A stretch of DNA of 9,741 nt from Bacillota bacterium (GTDB lineage: Bacteria; Bacillota; Negativicutes; Sporomusales; Sporomusaceae): NCBI GenBank assembly GCA_023388195.1, contig JAEWGR010000179.1, positions 1 to 9,741 on the forward strand, read 5' to 3'. Each line of letters opens with the position of its first letter. The first letter of the stretch is position 1. Shown here piece by piece: positions 4,231 to 9,741 of the stretch. The notes beneath the pieces are model-generated. The model worked only from the letters and a program-made list of their open reading frames with translations, was not told the DNA's origin and did no database searches. The position numbers and the translations under genes were made by a program.

Positions 4231-6090
4231 CTATCGTTTAAGGTTGGCTAATTCCTGCAGCATTTCATCCGATGTGGTGATAATCTTGGAATTGGCCTGG
4301 AAACCACGCTGGGTGACAATCATCTCACTGAATTCCTGCGCCAGATCAACATTGGACATTTCTAATGATCCGGGGGTAAATTTCCCCCGGCCGCCGGTCT
4401 CACTGGAACCAATCTGGGGCTCACCGGAGTTGTTGGACTGGGAGAACATACTGTCACCCACTTTATTGAGGCCGCCGGGATTGTTAAATACCGCCAGTGC
4501 AACCTGGGCAAGCGTCTGGTTCTTCCCATTGGTAAAGGTACCGATAATAACGCCGGACTGGTCAATTGACACCGACTTCAGGGTGCCTGCGGCATACCCG
4601 TCCTGGCTGGTGGCCTTGACTGTCGATTCTTCAGCACCATACTGGGTCAGCTTAGAAAAATCAGGTGTTATCGTAAAAGCCCCGCCCCCGGCATAAGGCC
4701 CCCCAGCCGGATCTATAGTCATGTTATTGATAGTGCTTGTCTGATCATAGGTGCCATCAGCCTTAAATTTAATAATAGAGGGTGTAGTTGTAACATTGGC
4801 TACAATTATACCTGAATCATTAGTTACTGTACCATTAGGTGTAAAACTCCAGGTATTCTCCCCGGTCTTCATAAAAGTACCTTTTACACTATAAGGATTT
4901 CCCTGTACGTCATATACAGTAATTGAGGCCGGAGCAGCAGAAGAAGTGCCGTACGCATCCAAAACAGCCTGAGCGGCATTGGTGGCGGCAGTAGCTGCGG
5001 CGGCAGCCGCATTTGCGGCATTGGTAGCGGCTGTAGCAGCCGTGGTAGCGTTAATGCTAGCAGTACTGGCTTCGGTACCTGCAAGTGTTGCGGCATTTGC
5101 TGCAGCGGTTTCAGCAGTAAGAGCGGCTGCAGCTACACTAGCTGGCGTTGCAGTTGCAGGCGTGGCAACCAAAGCGTCAGTTTCAGTTTTTAATGCGTCG
5201 GCAGCGGTTTTTGCCGCTGCTGCTGCGGTTGACGTCGCCGGTGACGCCGCCGTAACTGCGGCTTGAGCAGCACTTACAGCGGCGGCTACAGCCGCAACAA
5301 CTGCAGCTTGCGTAGCTCCAGCTGTTCCTGCAGCCAAAGCATCAGCCGCATCTTTCGCCGCCGTCATCGCAAGCTTAGCGGCATCAATAGCCTTCTTGGC
5401 AGTATCGGCCGTGGCTTTAGCAGTATCGGCAGCAGCTTTGTCAGCATCAGCGGCAACCTTATTGTTATCGGCAACAACTTTAGCCGCATCGGCCGCCACT
5501 TTGGCCGCATCAGCCGCAGCCTGCTCTGCCGGTGTGCCGATTGCCTTAGCCCCAGCCTTTAAGTTGTTTTCATAGACTATCTTACTGGATACCTGGGCGG
5601 CCATCGCCTTGCCAACAGGAACCTGGATACCGGTCGCATCCTGTTTACTGTCAATAACCCCATTTGCATCTGCTTTCCAACCCATTACCTTGTACCCACT
5701 GCCTGGTACGATGAAATTACCTTCTGTATCAAAATCAAAGGCACCGGCCCGGGTGTATACCTGGCTTTGGCCGTCACTTAAAACGAAAAATCCCTGACCG
5801 GAGATGGATAAGTCAGTCTGTTTGCCGGTCGGCTGCGGACTGCCGTCAGTAAAGATGGTGTTAATACTGGCCAGGCTCATGCCCATCCCAATCTGCATCG
5901 GGTTGGTGCCGCCCTTCGTGTCGGTGGCGGAAGAAGCCCCTTTGATTGTCTGGCTTAACATATCCTGAAAAGTAACCCGGCTGGCTTTAAAACCCACGGT
6001 ATTCACGTTAGCAATATTGTTGCCGATTACATCCATGCGAGTCTGATGATTTTTCAGACCGGATACACCGGCAAATAATGAACGCATCAT
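4231..6090 (-). CDS. flgE: FlgE, flagellar hook protein with a large alanine-rich insertion
   Basis: FlgE polymerises into the flexible hook that joins the basal-body rod to the filament. The conserved N-terminal rod/hook helix is present (MRSLFAGVSGLKNHQTRMDV with IGNNIANVNTVGFK, 2-35), as are the FlgE motifs GTNPMQIGMG (61-70), TDLSISGQGFFVL (92-104) and YTRAGAFDFD (112-121). The C-terminal helix (575-619, with NVDLAQEFSEMIVTQRGFQ) is also canonical. The beta-rich part resumes at ITVYDVQGNPY (390-400). In between, about residues 182-388, is an insertion of some 207 residues, about 97 of them Ala. It begins with eight exact heptads and has no Trp, Phe or Cys. The product is 619 residues against roughly 260-450 in most Bacillota. 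The longest frame starts at TTG 6108, but GGGAGG (6101-6106) points to ATG 6088-6090. A second ATG follows immediately. Confidence 0.95.
   Translation of the reverse strand: MMRSLFAGVSGLKNHQTRMDVIGNNIANVNTVGFKASRVTFQDMLSQTIKGASSATDTKGGTNPMQIGMGMSLASINTIFTDGSPQPTGKQTDLSISGQGFFVLSDGQSQVYTRAGAFDFDTEGNFIVPGSGYKVMGWKADANGVIDSKQDATGIQVPVGKAMAAQVSSKIVYENNLKAGAKAIGTPAEQAAADAAKVAADAAKVVADNNKVAADADKAAADTAKATADTAKKAIDAAKLAMTAAKDAADALAAGTAGATQAAVVAAVAAAVSAAQAAVTAASPATSTAAAAAKTAADALKTETDALVATPATATPASVAAAALTAETAAANAATLAGTEASTASINATTAATAATNAANAAAAAATAATNAAQAVLDAYGTSSAAPASITVYDVQGNPYSVKGTFMKTGENTWSFTPNGTVTNDSGIIVANVTTTPSIIKFKADGTYDQTSTINNMTIDPAGGPYAGGGAFTITPDFSKLTQYGAEESTVKATSQDGYAAGTLKSVSIDQSGVIIGTFTNGKNQTLAQVALAVFNNPGGLNKVGDSMFSQSNNSGEPQIGSSETGGRGKFTPGSLEMSNVDLAQEFSEMIVTQRGFQANSKIITTSDEMLQELANLKR
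4927..5547 (-). other. Alanine-rich insertion domain inside FlgE
   Basis: Encodes about FlgE residues 182-388. I count about 97 Ala in 207 residues; most of the rest are Thr, Asp, Lys, Val, Asn and Ser. The part before residue 252 is heptad-periodic and charged. The part after it is less regular and uncharged (many Ala-Ala-Thr and Ala-Ala-Asn steps, with Pro near 284, 311 and 316). Strong helix propensity suggests one or more long helices or an alanine-type coiled coil protruding from the hook surface. The reading frame stays open and joins conserved hook sequence on both sides, so this is not a frameshift artefact. Its function is unknown. Confidence 0.85.
5338..5529 (-). repeat. 21-base degenerate tandem repeat encoding heptads
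   Basis: About nine units of 21 bases encode heptads of consensus [V/A]-A-A-D-[A/T]-A-K. Lys occurs at FlgE residues 197, 204, 211, 218, 225, 232, 239 and 246. Asp occurs at 194, 201, 208, 215, 222, 229 and 236, then Thr243 and Asp250. At the DNA level the units differ mainly by Ala codon choice, so the repeat looks old and held by protein-level selection rather than freshly duplicated. Confidence 0.85.
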
Positions 6091-6100
6091 ATAAACACAA

Positions 6101-6106
6101 CCTCCC
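6101..6106 (-). promoter_or_regulatory. Ribosome binding site of flgE
   Basis: GGGAGG ten bases before the ATG at 6090. The longer TTG start at 6108 would overlap this site, so it is rejected. Confidence 0.75.
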
Positions 6107-6125
6107 AATTATATAGTACGGACAG

Positions 6126-6142
6126 GACTGCTTCAATCAGTC
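6126..6142. repeat. Inverted repeat upstream of flgE
   Basis: Perfect arms GACTG and CAGTC separated by seven bases, in the 85-base gap upstream of flgE. It covers TTGAAG (6131-6136), the -35-like half of a promoter look-alike. It could form a small RNA hairpin or be an operator; it is not followed by a T-run. Confidence 0.3.
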
Positions 6143-6151
6143 AGCAGCCAC

Positions 6152-6175
6152 GGGCTTCCTTAAGAGGTCCAGCCC
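6152..6175 (-). repeat. Stem-loop directly after the TIGR02530-like gene
   Basis: Arms GGGCT and AGCCC (five pairs) begin at the base after the upstream gene's TGA, with a possible inner three-pair extension. There is no U-tract, so this is not an intrinsic terminator. With the neighbouring 6126-6142 repeat it makes a tandem of two hairpins in front of flgE, which could mark an RNA processing or stabilising site for the hook mRNA. Confidence 0.35.
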
Positions 6176-6577
6176 TCAAATAATTACGGCACTGTCAATG
6201 TTGGTAAATACATTGTCTTTAATGCTGGCGCCATCGATAGCGGTAATAACCGTTTTATTCTTAACACTGACAACAAACGCCAAATTATCACTCATAAGAA
6301 TCAAAGACTCTTTAGCACCTTTTTGTGCGGCCTTATCCACCGCCTGGTTGAGCTTGCTGAGTTGAGTGCCGTCAAGCTGAATCTTCCGGCTGTTTAAGCG
6401 CTGCAAAGCATGCTGAGAAAACTTTACACCAGCAATTTCCTGTTCCAAAATCTGATTGAAACTCGGGCCGGTATTTATCTTGTTCGGGTTTATTCCACCT
6501 GGTGATGCGGCAGGGTTACTGGGTGAAAGGGCAGGACTAAGCGGTTGATAGGGGTTATAAATCCGGTTGTCAGACAT
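6176..6577 (-). CDS. Small flagellar operon protein (TIGR02530-like) between flgD and flgE
   Basis: A conserved but poorly understood protein found in this position in many Bacillota flagellar operons. The 133-residue product has a Pro/Asn/Ser-rich N-terminal third (1-40) with no signal or membrane segment. The conserved core follows: FNQILEQEIAGVKFSQHALQRL (40-61, with the FSxHAxxRLxxR pattern at 53-64), LNQAVDKAAQKGAKESLILM (76-95), FVVSVKNKTVITAID (101-115) and the closing FTNIDSAVII. Its ATG overlaps the flgD TAA by one base (TAATG) with no clear ribosome site of its own, so it is probably made by ribosomes finishing flgD. Gene position between hook cap and hook protein suggests a role in hook assembly or control of hook-gene expression, but no activity can be read from the sequence. 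Confidence 0.88.
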   Translation of the reverse strand: MSDNRIYNPYQPLSPALSPSNPAASPGGINPNKINTGPSFNQILEQEIAGVKFSQHALQRLNSRKIQLDGTQLSKLNQAVDKAAQKGAKESLILMSDNLAFVVSVKNKTVITAIDGASIKDNVFTNIDSAVII

Positions 6578-6981
6578 TAGGCAGTAGTGCTTTTAGGTAC
6601 TTGCACAGAGACTACCTGGCTCAAATCAAGAGCCATATTGCCAATAATCAGTTTAGGCTGCCCTTCAATTAACCGCACCGACTGCACAATCCCAGACCAC
6701 TCCTCCGCATTGCCGTCAAGCCAGTTTACCTGCATGCCTATTAAACCGCTGGCTTGGGACATAGCCATTGATGCATTCATATTCTGCATCTGCTCCAGGC
6801 TGGTAAACTGAGCCATCTGAGCGATAAATTCCTTGTCCTCCATGGGGTTCATCGGGTCCTGATACCGAAGCTGCACGGTCAGCAGTTTCAGAAAATCATT
6901 TTTGCCAAGATCGTCGTTTTTCTTGCGGGTAGCATTGCCACTGTTGGTTGTGGTATTACTGCCAACACCATATACATCCAT
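6577..6981 (-). CDS. flgD: FlgD, hook-capping protein (short form)
   Basis: FlgD caps the growing hook and allows FlgE to assemble; it is exported through the flagellar type III system. The 134-residue product contains the conserved N-terminal export/cap region: LGKNDFLKLLTVQLRYQDPM (25-44), then NPMEDKEFIAQMAQFTSLEQ (45-64) and the hydrophobic SQASGLIGMQV (75-85). The remaining 50 residues are a small beta-rich piece (GIVQSVRLIEGQPKLIIGN, 97-115). The large Ig/Tudor domains of the 230-residue enterobacterial FlgD are missing, as in the short Bacillus form. ATG is preceded by a perfect AAAGGAGGT with seven bases of spacing. The gene follows fliK by 14 bases and overlaps the next gene by one base. 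Confidence 0.95.
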   Translation of the reverse strand: MDVYGVGSNTTTNSGNATRKKNDDLGKNDFLKLLTVQLRYQDPMNPMEDKEFIAQMAQFTSLEQMQNMNASMAMSQASGLIGMQVNWLDGNAEEWSGIVQSVRLIEGQPKLIIGNMALDLSQVVSVQVPKSTTA

Positions 6982-6995
6982 GTAAGAAACCTCCT

Positions 6996-8513
6996 TTAAA
7001 TGCGATAATCAACACCGGCCAGACCACCAATGCCATTCAATTTCCCGGCTTCGGTTTCCGCGACAATCGCCTCGACAAACTCGCCGGCATTTTTCTTGTT
7101 AGTTAATTTAACGAATTGCTGGCGGGAATTGCGTTCCTGGTCATGATTGGGTAAAAATTGGCTTAAGCCGGCATAAACACCCACGTTTTCCACTTTCAGG
7201 CCATTATTGGCTAAATCCTGTTTAAGCTGGAACAGGGACGCTTCAATGATACTGCGTACTTCGGGATTGTTGGAATGAAAACTGGCATTAATGGCCCCGT
7301 TATCGACAACTACCTTCAGGGTAAGCTCACCCAGATGCTCCGGTTTTAGTTTGATAACCATTTCTGTGTTTTGCAGTTTGGTGACAACCCGGGACTGATC
7401 AACAATCTGATCGACAATTTGATAAATATCAGTTGCCGGGCCGCTTGTCTGTTTTCCCTCAACGCCACTGCCTGCGACAACATCATTTTTAGACAAAGCA
7501 GTTTCCAGCCCCTGCAGGAAGTAAGGCGATGAGGCTTCCGTATTCGGAGCAGGTTTCCCATTTTGCGCAGATAATGCCTGTTCAAATAAAGCGGGGTCTG
7601 GCAAGGCTTCTGGTTGTCCCTCGCCGGCATTCTGACTGGAAGTTTTACCCGGTGAAGTAACGGCAGTAACAGAAAGTACCGGCTGTTGCTCGGCATCGGG
7701 TACTGCTGCAGTTTTTTGCTCTGCTGCCCTAATTGGCTCTTTATTCTGGCCTGCAAGTACTATCTGTGGCATTTCGGGTTGAACCAAATCCGCTACTGCC
7801 GGTGGGGTTGTATTCTCTTGCTTATTAGCTTGTTCCGCAAGTACCGGGTTAACCTGAGGCTGTACCAGATCAGGCTGCACACGTACTGGCATTACAGTCT
7901 GGTTCTGGTTGGACATGTTTGCACCAGCCTCAATCGTGTCACCCTCAGTCTCTGCACCGGCAATAGTTCCTATTGGTTGCTTCAGCGATTGAACTGGCAA
8001 TACCTGAACTGAAAAGGCGGTCGTTGCTTGACTGGCATCGGTTACACCAGCGACAGCAGTTATCATTTCTGCCGGAGATGCGGGCTCAGCATGGACTGCC
8101 GGCAACTGATAAGCTCCGGGAGCGCCTAAGAGAATCTGTGTGAATAGATCCGTATTGCTTACGGCCATCGCACTCTGTCCAAGCTGCGTCAGGTCGGGCT
8201 GCTCATTGTCTGCTTGCTCTGACACCGGTTCTTCGCCAGGCAGTTTGATCGACGCTTGACTATTGGCTATATAGCTGTTTTTCTTAACAGGGTTTGGCAT
8301 GCCGCCTGGCAGCATAGGGTTGCCAACCTGCTGATTATCATTGGTGTTAGGTTGGTCACTTGCCGCCTGCTCTTTGTCAGATTTAGCGACAGACCCGCTA
8401 AGTGTCTCACTAAAAGACTTTTGCTGACCGTTGGCTCTTGCTGTGTTTTTGCCTGAAGCTGCTGCCGGTTTCGCTGCCGGTTGGACAGGCAATATATTCT
8501 GAGCTGAGTTCAT
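6996..8513 (-). CDS. fliK: FliK, hook-length control protein
   Basis: FliK is the secreted molecular ruler that stops hook growth and switches the export gate from hook to filament substrates. The 505-residue product fits the family: a long, weakly conserved, Ala/Pro/Gln/Asn-rich N-terminal region (1-370) with no signal peptide, and a C-terminal Flg_hook domain at about 376-449. The signature LKPEHLGELTLKVVV is at 389-403, followed by FHSNNPEVRSIIEASLFQL and LANNGLKVENVGV. A further 55 basic and Gly-rich residues follow. The ATG is preceded by AAAGGAGGTGATAAA, a strong ribosome site. It sits after the MotE-like gene and before flgD, the standard Bacillota order. The ruler region must match the hook length; given the unusual hook protein in this operon its length may be informative. 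Confidence 0.94.
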   Translation of the reverse strand: MNSAQNILPVQPAAKPAAASGKNTARANGQQKSFSETLSGSVAKSDKEQAASDQPNTNDNQQVGNPMLPGGMPNPVKKNSYIANSQASIKLPGEEPVSEQADNEQPDLTQLGQSAMAVSNTDLFTQILLGAPGAYQLPAVHAEPASPAEMITAVAGVTDASQATTAFSVQVLPVQSLKQPIGTIAGAETEGDTIEAGANMSNQNQTVMPVRVQPDLVQPQVNPVLAEQANKQENTTPPAVADLVQPEMPQIVLAGQNKEPIRAAEQKTAAVPDAEQQPVLSVTAVTSPGKTSSQNAGEGQPEALPDPALFEQALSAQNGKPAPNTEASSPYFLQGLETALSKNDVVAGSGVEGKQTSGPATDIYQIVDQIVDQSRVVTKLQNTEMVIKLKPEHLGELTLKVVVDNGAINASFHSNNPEVRSIIEASLFQLKQDLANNGLKVENVGVYAGLSQFLPNHDQERNSRQQFVKLTNKKNAGEFVEAIVAETEAGKLNGIGGLAGVDYRI

Positions 8514-8545
8514 TTTATCACCTCCTTTCGCAATGTTTATCTATG

Positions 8546-9163
8546 TTAAAGGTTAGGCAGCTGCGCTTTACCTTTAAGCATATCCTGTGTAAGACTGGCA
8601 GCACGCTTAGAATCAAACAAGGCCAGTATTTTAGCCACCTGTTCCTCTTCCATTTTACTGAAAATCGCCAGAACAGTAGCGTCATCCAATTCTTTCATAA
8701 TCGCAGTAGCTGCGTCCGGTTTCATACTGCCATACAAGCGGGCGAGTTTAGATATGCGTTTGTTTTCTTCCTGCTGCCTGAGCTTAGCCTGCTTTTCCAG
8801 GTCTTCCGGAGTGATCAGATTGGGGTTAATGACCTGCGGCACAGGGAAAACACTGGCCGGCTTCTGGCTTTGATTAGAATTAACCGGAACATCCTGCTGG
8901 GCAGGTATGGTTTCTTCCGCAAGTTCTACTGTTTCAAAGTTGGTTTTAGGCAAATAATTACCAATCACCGGATATTGGTCCAGTTTCATATCTCTTGCCA
9001 GTTTTTCAACATCAATAAACTTTAAGTACACACCGGCAGCAAAACCAATTGTGACTAAAATTAACAAGGTTACGAGAATAACCATAACTTTAAGCCCAAT
9101 GCCTGAACCAGGCGGAGGAGGCTGTTTCGGATTGGCAACAGTTTTTTTTTGTTTTTCAGCCAT
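8546..9163 (-). CDS. YlxF/MotE-like membrane protein with MgtE-N-type domain
   Basis: A 205-residue bitopic protein. It has a basic, Pro-rich cytoplasmic tail (1-21), one transmembrane helix at about 22-48, and an extracytoplasmic part. That part comprises a Pro/Gln-rich linker (85-118), a charged coiled-coil-like helix (119-140, EDLEKQAKLRQQEENKR) and a C-terminal helical domain (141-196). The domain has the MgtE-N/FliG-like repeats MKPDAATAIMKELDDATV and FSKMEEEQVAKILALFD. This architecture is that of YlxF in Bacillus operons, and of MotE and FlbB in other phyla, where it serves as a chaperone or scaffold for periplasmic motor parts. Position between a lytic transglycosylase and fliK matches ylxF. 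The ATG is 12 bases from GAGGAG, longer than usual, so initiation may be modest. Nine consecutive A bases span codons 5 to 8. Confidence 0.82.
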   Translation of the reverse strand: MAEKQKKTVANPKQPPPPGSGIGLKVMVILVTLLILVTIGFAAGVYLKFIDVEKLARDMKLDQYPVIGNYLPKTNFETVELAEETIPAQQDVPVNSNQSQKPASVFPVPQVINPNLITPEDLEKQAKLRQQEENKRISKLARLYGSMKPDAATAIMKELDDATVLAIFSKMEEEQVAKILALFDSKRAASLTQDMLKGKAQLPNL

Positions 9164-9180
9164 AGTTAGTCAAGGCTCCT

Positions 9181-9720
9181 CTACTTAGCCAGCGCTAAAA
9201 CCCTGGTCACATAATTGCGTGTTTCACTGTATGGAGGAACACCATTATAATTTTTTACTGCCTGCGGTCCGGCATTGTAAGCAGCAACTGCTTTAGTAAC
9301 ATCGCCGTCAAACATAGTCAACATCTGTTTAAGATAGCGGACACCGCCGTCAATATTCTCACGGGGGTCGTTAATATTACGCACCCCGAGCGAACGTGCC
9401 GTTTCCGGCATCAGCTGCATCACGCCGGTAGCACCGACAGGTGAAACGGCCTCAGTGGATAAGCCGGATTCAGCCTCGGCCACCGCCATGGCCAACTTGG
9501 AATCAACACCATATTTAGCAGCGGCCAGCTGGACCATCCTGGCAACATCACCCTGGTTTACGCTCGGACGGGCTGCCAGTCTGTCTTGCTGCTGGCTAGC
9601 GGCAGCTGTGGCCAGTGCACCGGCAAAATCACCGGCGGTGTTATTGTCCGGGCCAGCTGGCGAAAAACGCCGCTCAATCTCTGTTATCCGCTGCATAACC
9701 TGATTTAGTCCTTGTATCAC
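9181..9720 (-). CDS. Soluble lytic transglycosylase-like peptidoglycan enzyme of the flagellar operon
   Basis: An SLT (family 1, goose-lysozyme-like) domain that cleaves the glycan strand of the wall, probably to open a path for the rod. The 179-residue product has a helical N-terminus (MIQGLNQVMQRITEIERRF) and a low-complexity linker (21-55). The catalytic domain (about 57-175) has all three SLT signatures: the catalytic Glu84 in AEAESG, GVMQLMPETA (99-108), and AYNAG (147-151) followed by ETRNYVTRV near the end. No signal peptide is visible, so export may use the flagellar type III system, as for FlgJ-type enzymes, or another route. The GTG start at 9718-9720 is preceded by GGAGG at a spacing of eight. 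Just upstream at 9739-9741 a TAA may be the stop of the preceding gene (fliJ would be expected), but too little is visible to call it. Confidence 0.9.
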   Translation of the reverse strand: MIQGLNQVMQRITEIERRFSPAGPDNNTAGDFAGALATAAASQQQDRLAARPSVNQGDVARMVQLAAAKYGVDSKLAMAVAEAESGLSTEAVSPVGATGVMQLMPETARSLGVRNINDPRENIDGGVRYLKQMLTMFDGDVTKAVAAYNAGPQAVKNYNGVPPYSETRNYVTRVLALAK

Positions 9721-9741
9721 TGTATTCCCCTCCCCCTGTTA

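Noticed and set aside
4979..5562. Long open plus-strand frames opposite the flgE repeat region, encoding Ala/Val- or Ser-rich peptides
   Set aside because: They are antisense shadows of the GC-rich Ala codons in the flgE insertion. There is no ribosome site or family resemblance, and the composition simply mirrors the repeat.
6106..6108. TTG as the start of flgE
   Set aside because: It lies on the ribosome site itself. The conserved hook N-terminus begins at the ATG pair at 6085-6090.
6108..6136. TTGAAG-17-TATAAT upstream of flgE as a sigma-A promoter
   Set aside because: The hexamers and spacing look good, but the predicted start near 6101 would cut off most of the GGGAGG ribosome site, leaving an 11-base leader. 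It may be worth a glance in 5'-end data but is not called.
8438..9025. 195-codon plus-strand open frame opposite the MotE-like gene and the start of fliK
   Set aside because: It runs across the fliK/MotE-like gene boundary on the other strand, lacks a ribosome site, and its Phe/Arg/His-rich composition is that of an antisense frame.
9739..9741. TAA as the end of an upstream gene (fliJ expected)
   Set aside because: Only the possible stop codon is in the window, so no product can be supported.

Overview
The window is one block of a flagellar/chemotaxis operon. All genes lie on the minus strand, so transcription runs from high to low coordinates. In transcription order they are: a lytic transglycosylase, a YlxF/MotE-like membrane protein, fliK, flgD, a small 'flagellar operon protein' (TIGR02530-like), flgE, flbD (swrD), fliL, fliM, fliY, a stand-alone cheY, fliO (called fliZ in Bacillus) and the 5' end of fliP. 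No plus-strand gene is credible. I see no RNA gene, mobile element or CRISPR array.

The gene order matches the fla/che operon of Bacillota (Bacillus and Clostridia style). FliY, with CheC-like phosphatase motifs, and the Bacillus-type CheY of 120 residues also point to Bacillota. The moderate base composition, the Ala/Pro/Gln-rich linkers and the MotE-like gene would fit a Negativicute (Sporomusa/Pelosinus group), but that is only a guess. Purine-rich Shine-Dalgarno sites are strong, and five of twelve genes start with GTG or TTG. Several starts were moved inward from the longest reading frame because the ribosome site dictates it (cheY, fliY, fliL, flgE).

Layout. Positions 9720-6177 hold the rod/hook assembly genes: wall-opening enzyme, MotE-like protein, hook-length ruler, hook cap, small operon protein. 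Positions 6090-4231 hold the hook protein gene flgE. Positions 4220-4179 hold a GC-rich hairpin with a T-run that looks like an intrinsic terminator inside the operon. Positions 4121-1 hold motor-power, switch and export-gate genes: flbD, fliL, fliM, fliY, cheY, fliO, fliP. CheY-P would bind the N-terminal EIDxLL motifs of FliM and FliY, and FliY would dephosphorylate it at the motor. FliO and FliP build the export gate through which FlgD, FlgE and FliK leave the cell.

The most unusual object is flgE. The hook protein carries an insertion of about 207 residues that is nearly half alanine and begins with eight consecutive exact-phase heptads (Asp and Lys every seventh residue). It sits between the conserved N-terminal part and the beta-rich middle domain. 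The second notable point is the terminator-like hairpin directly after flgE, followed by short inverted repeats and sigma-A-like promoter candidates in the gaps between flagellar genes.
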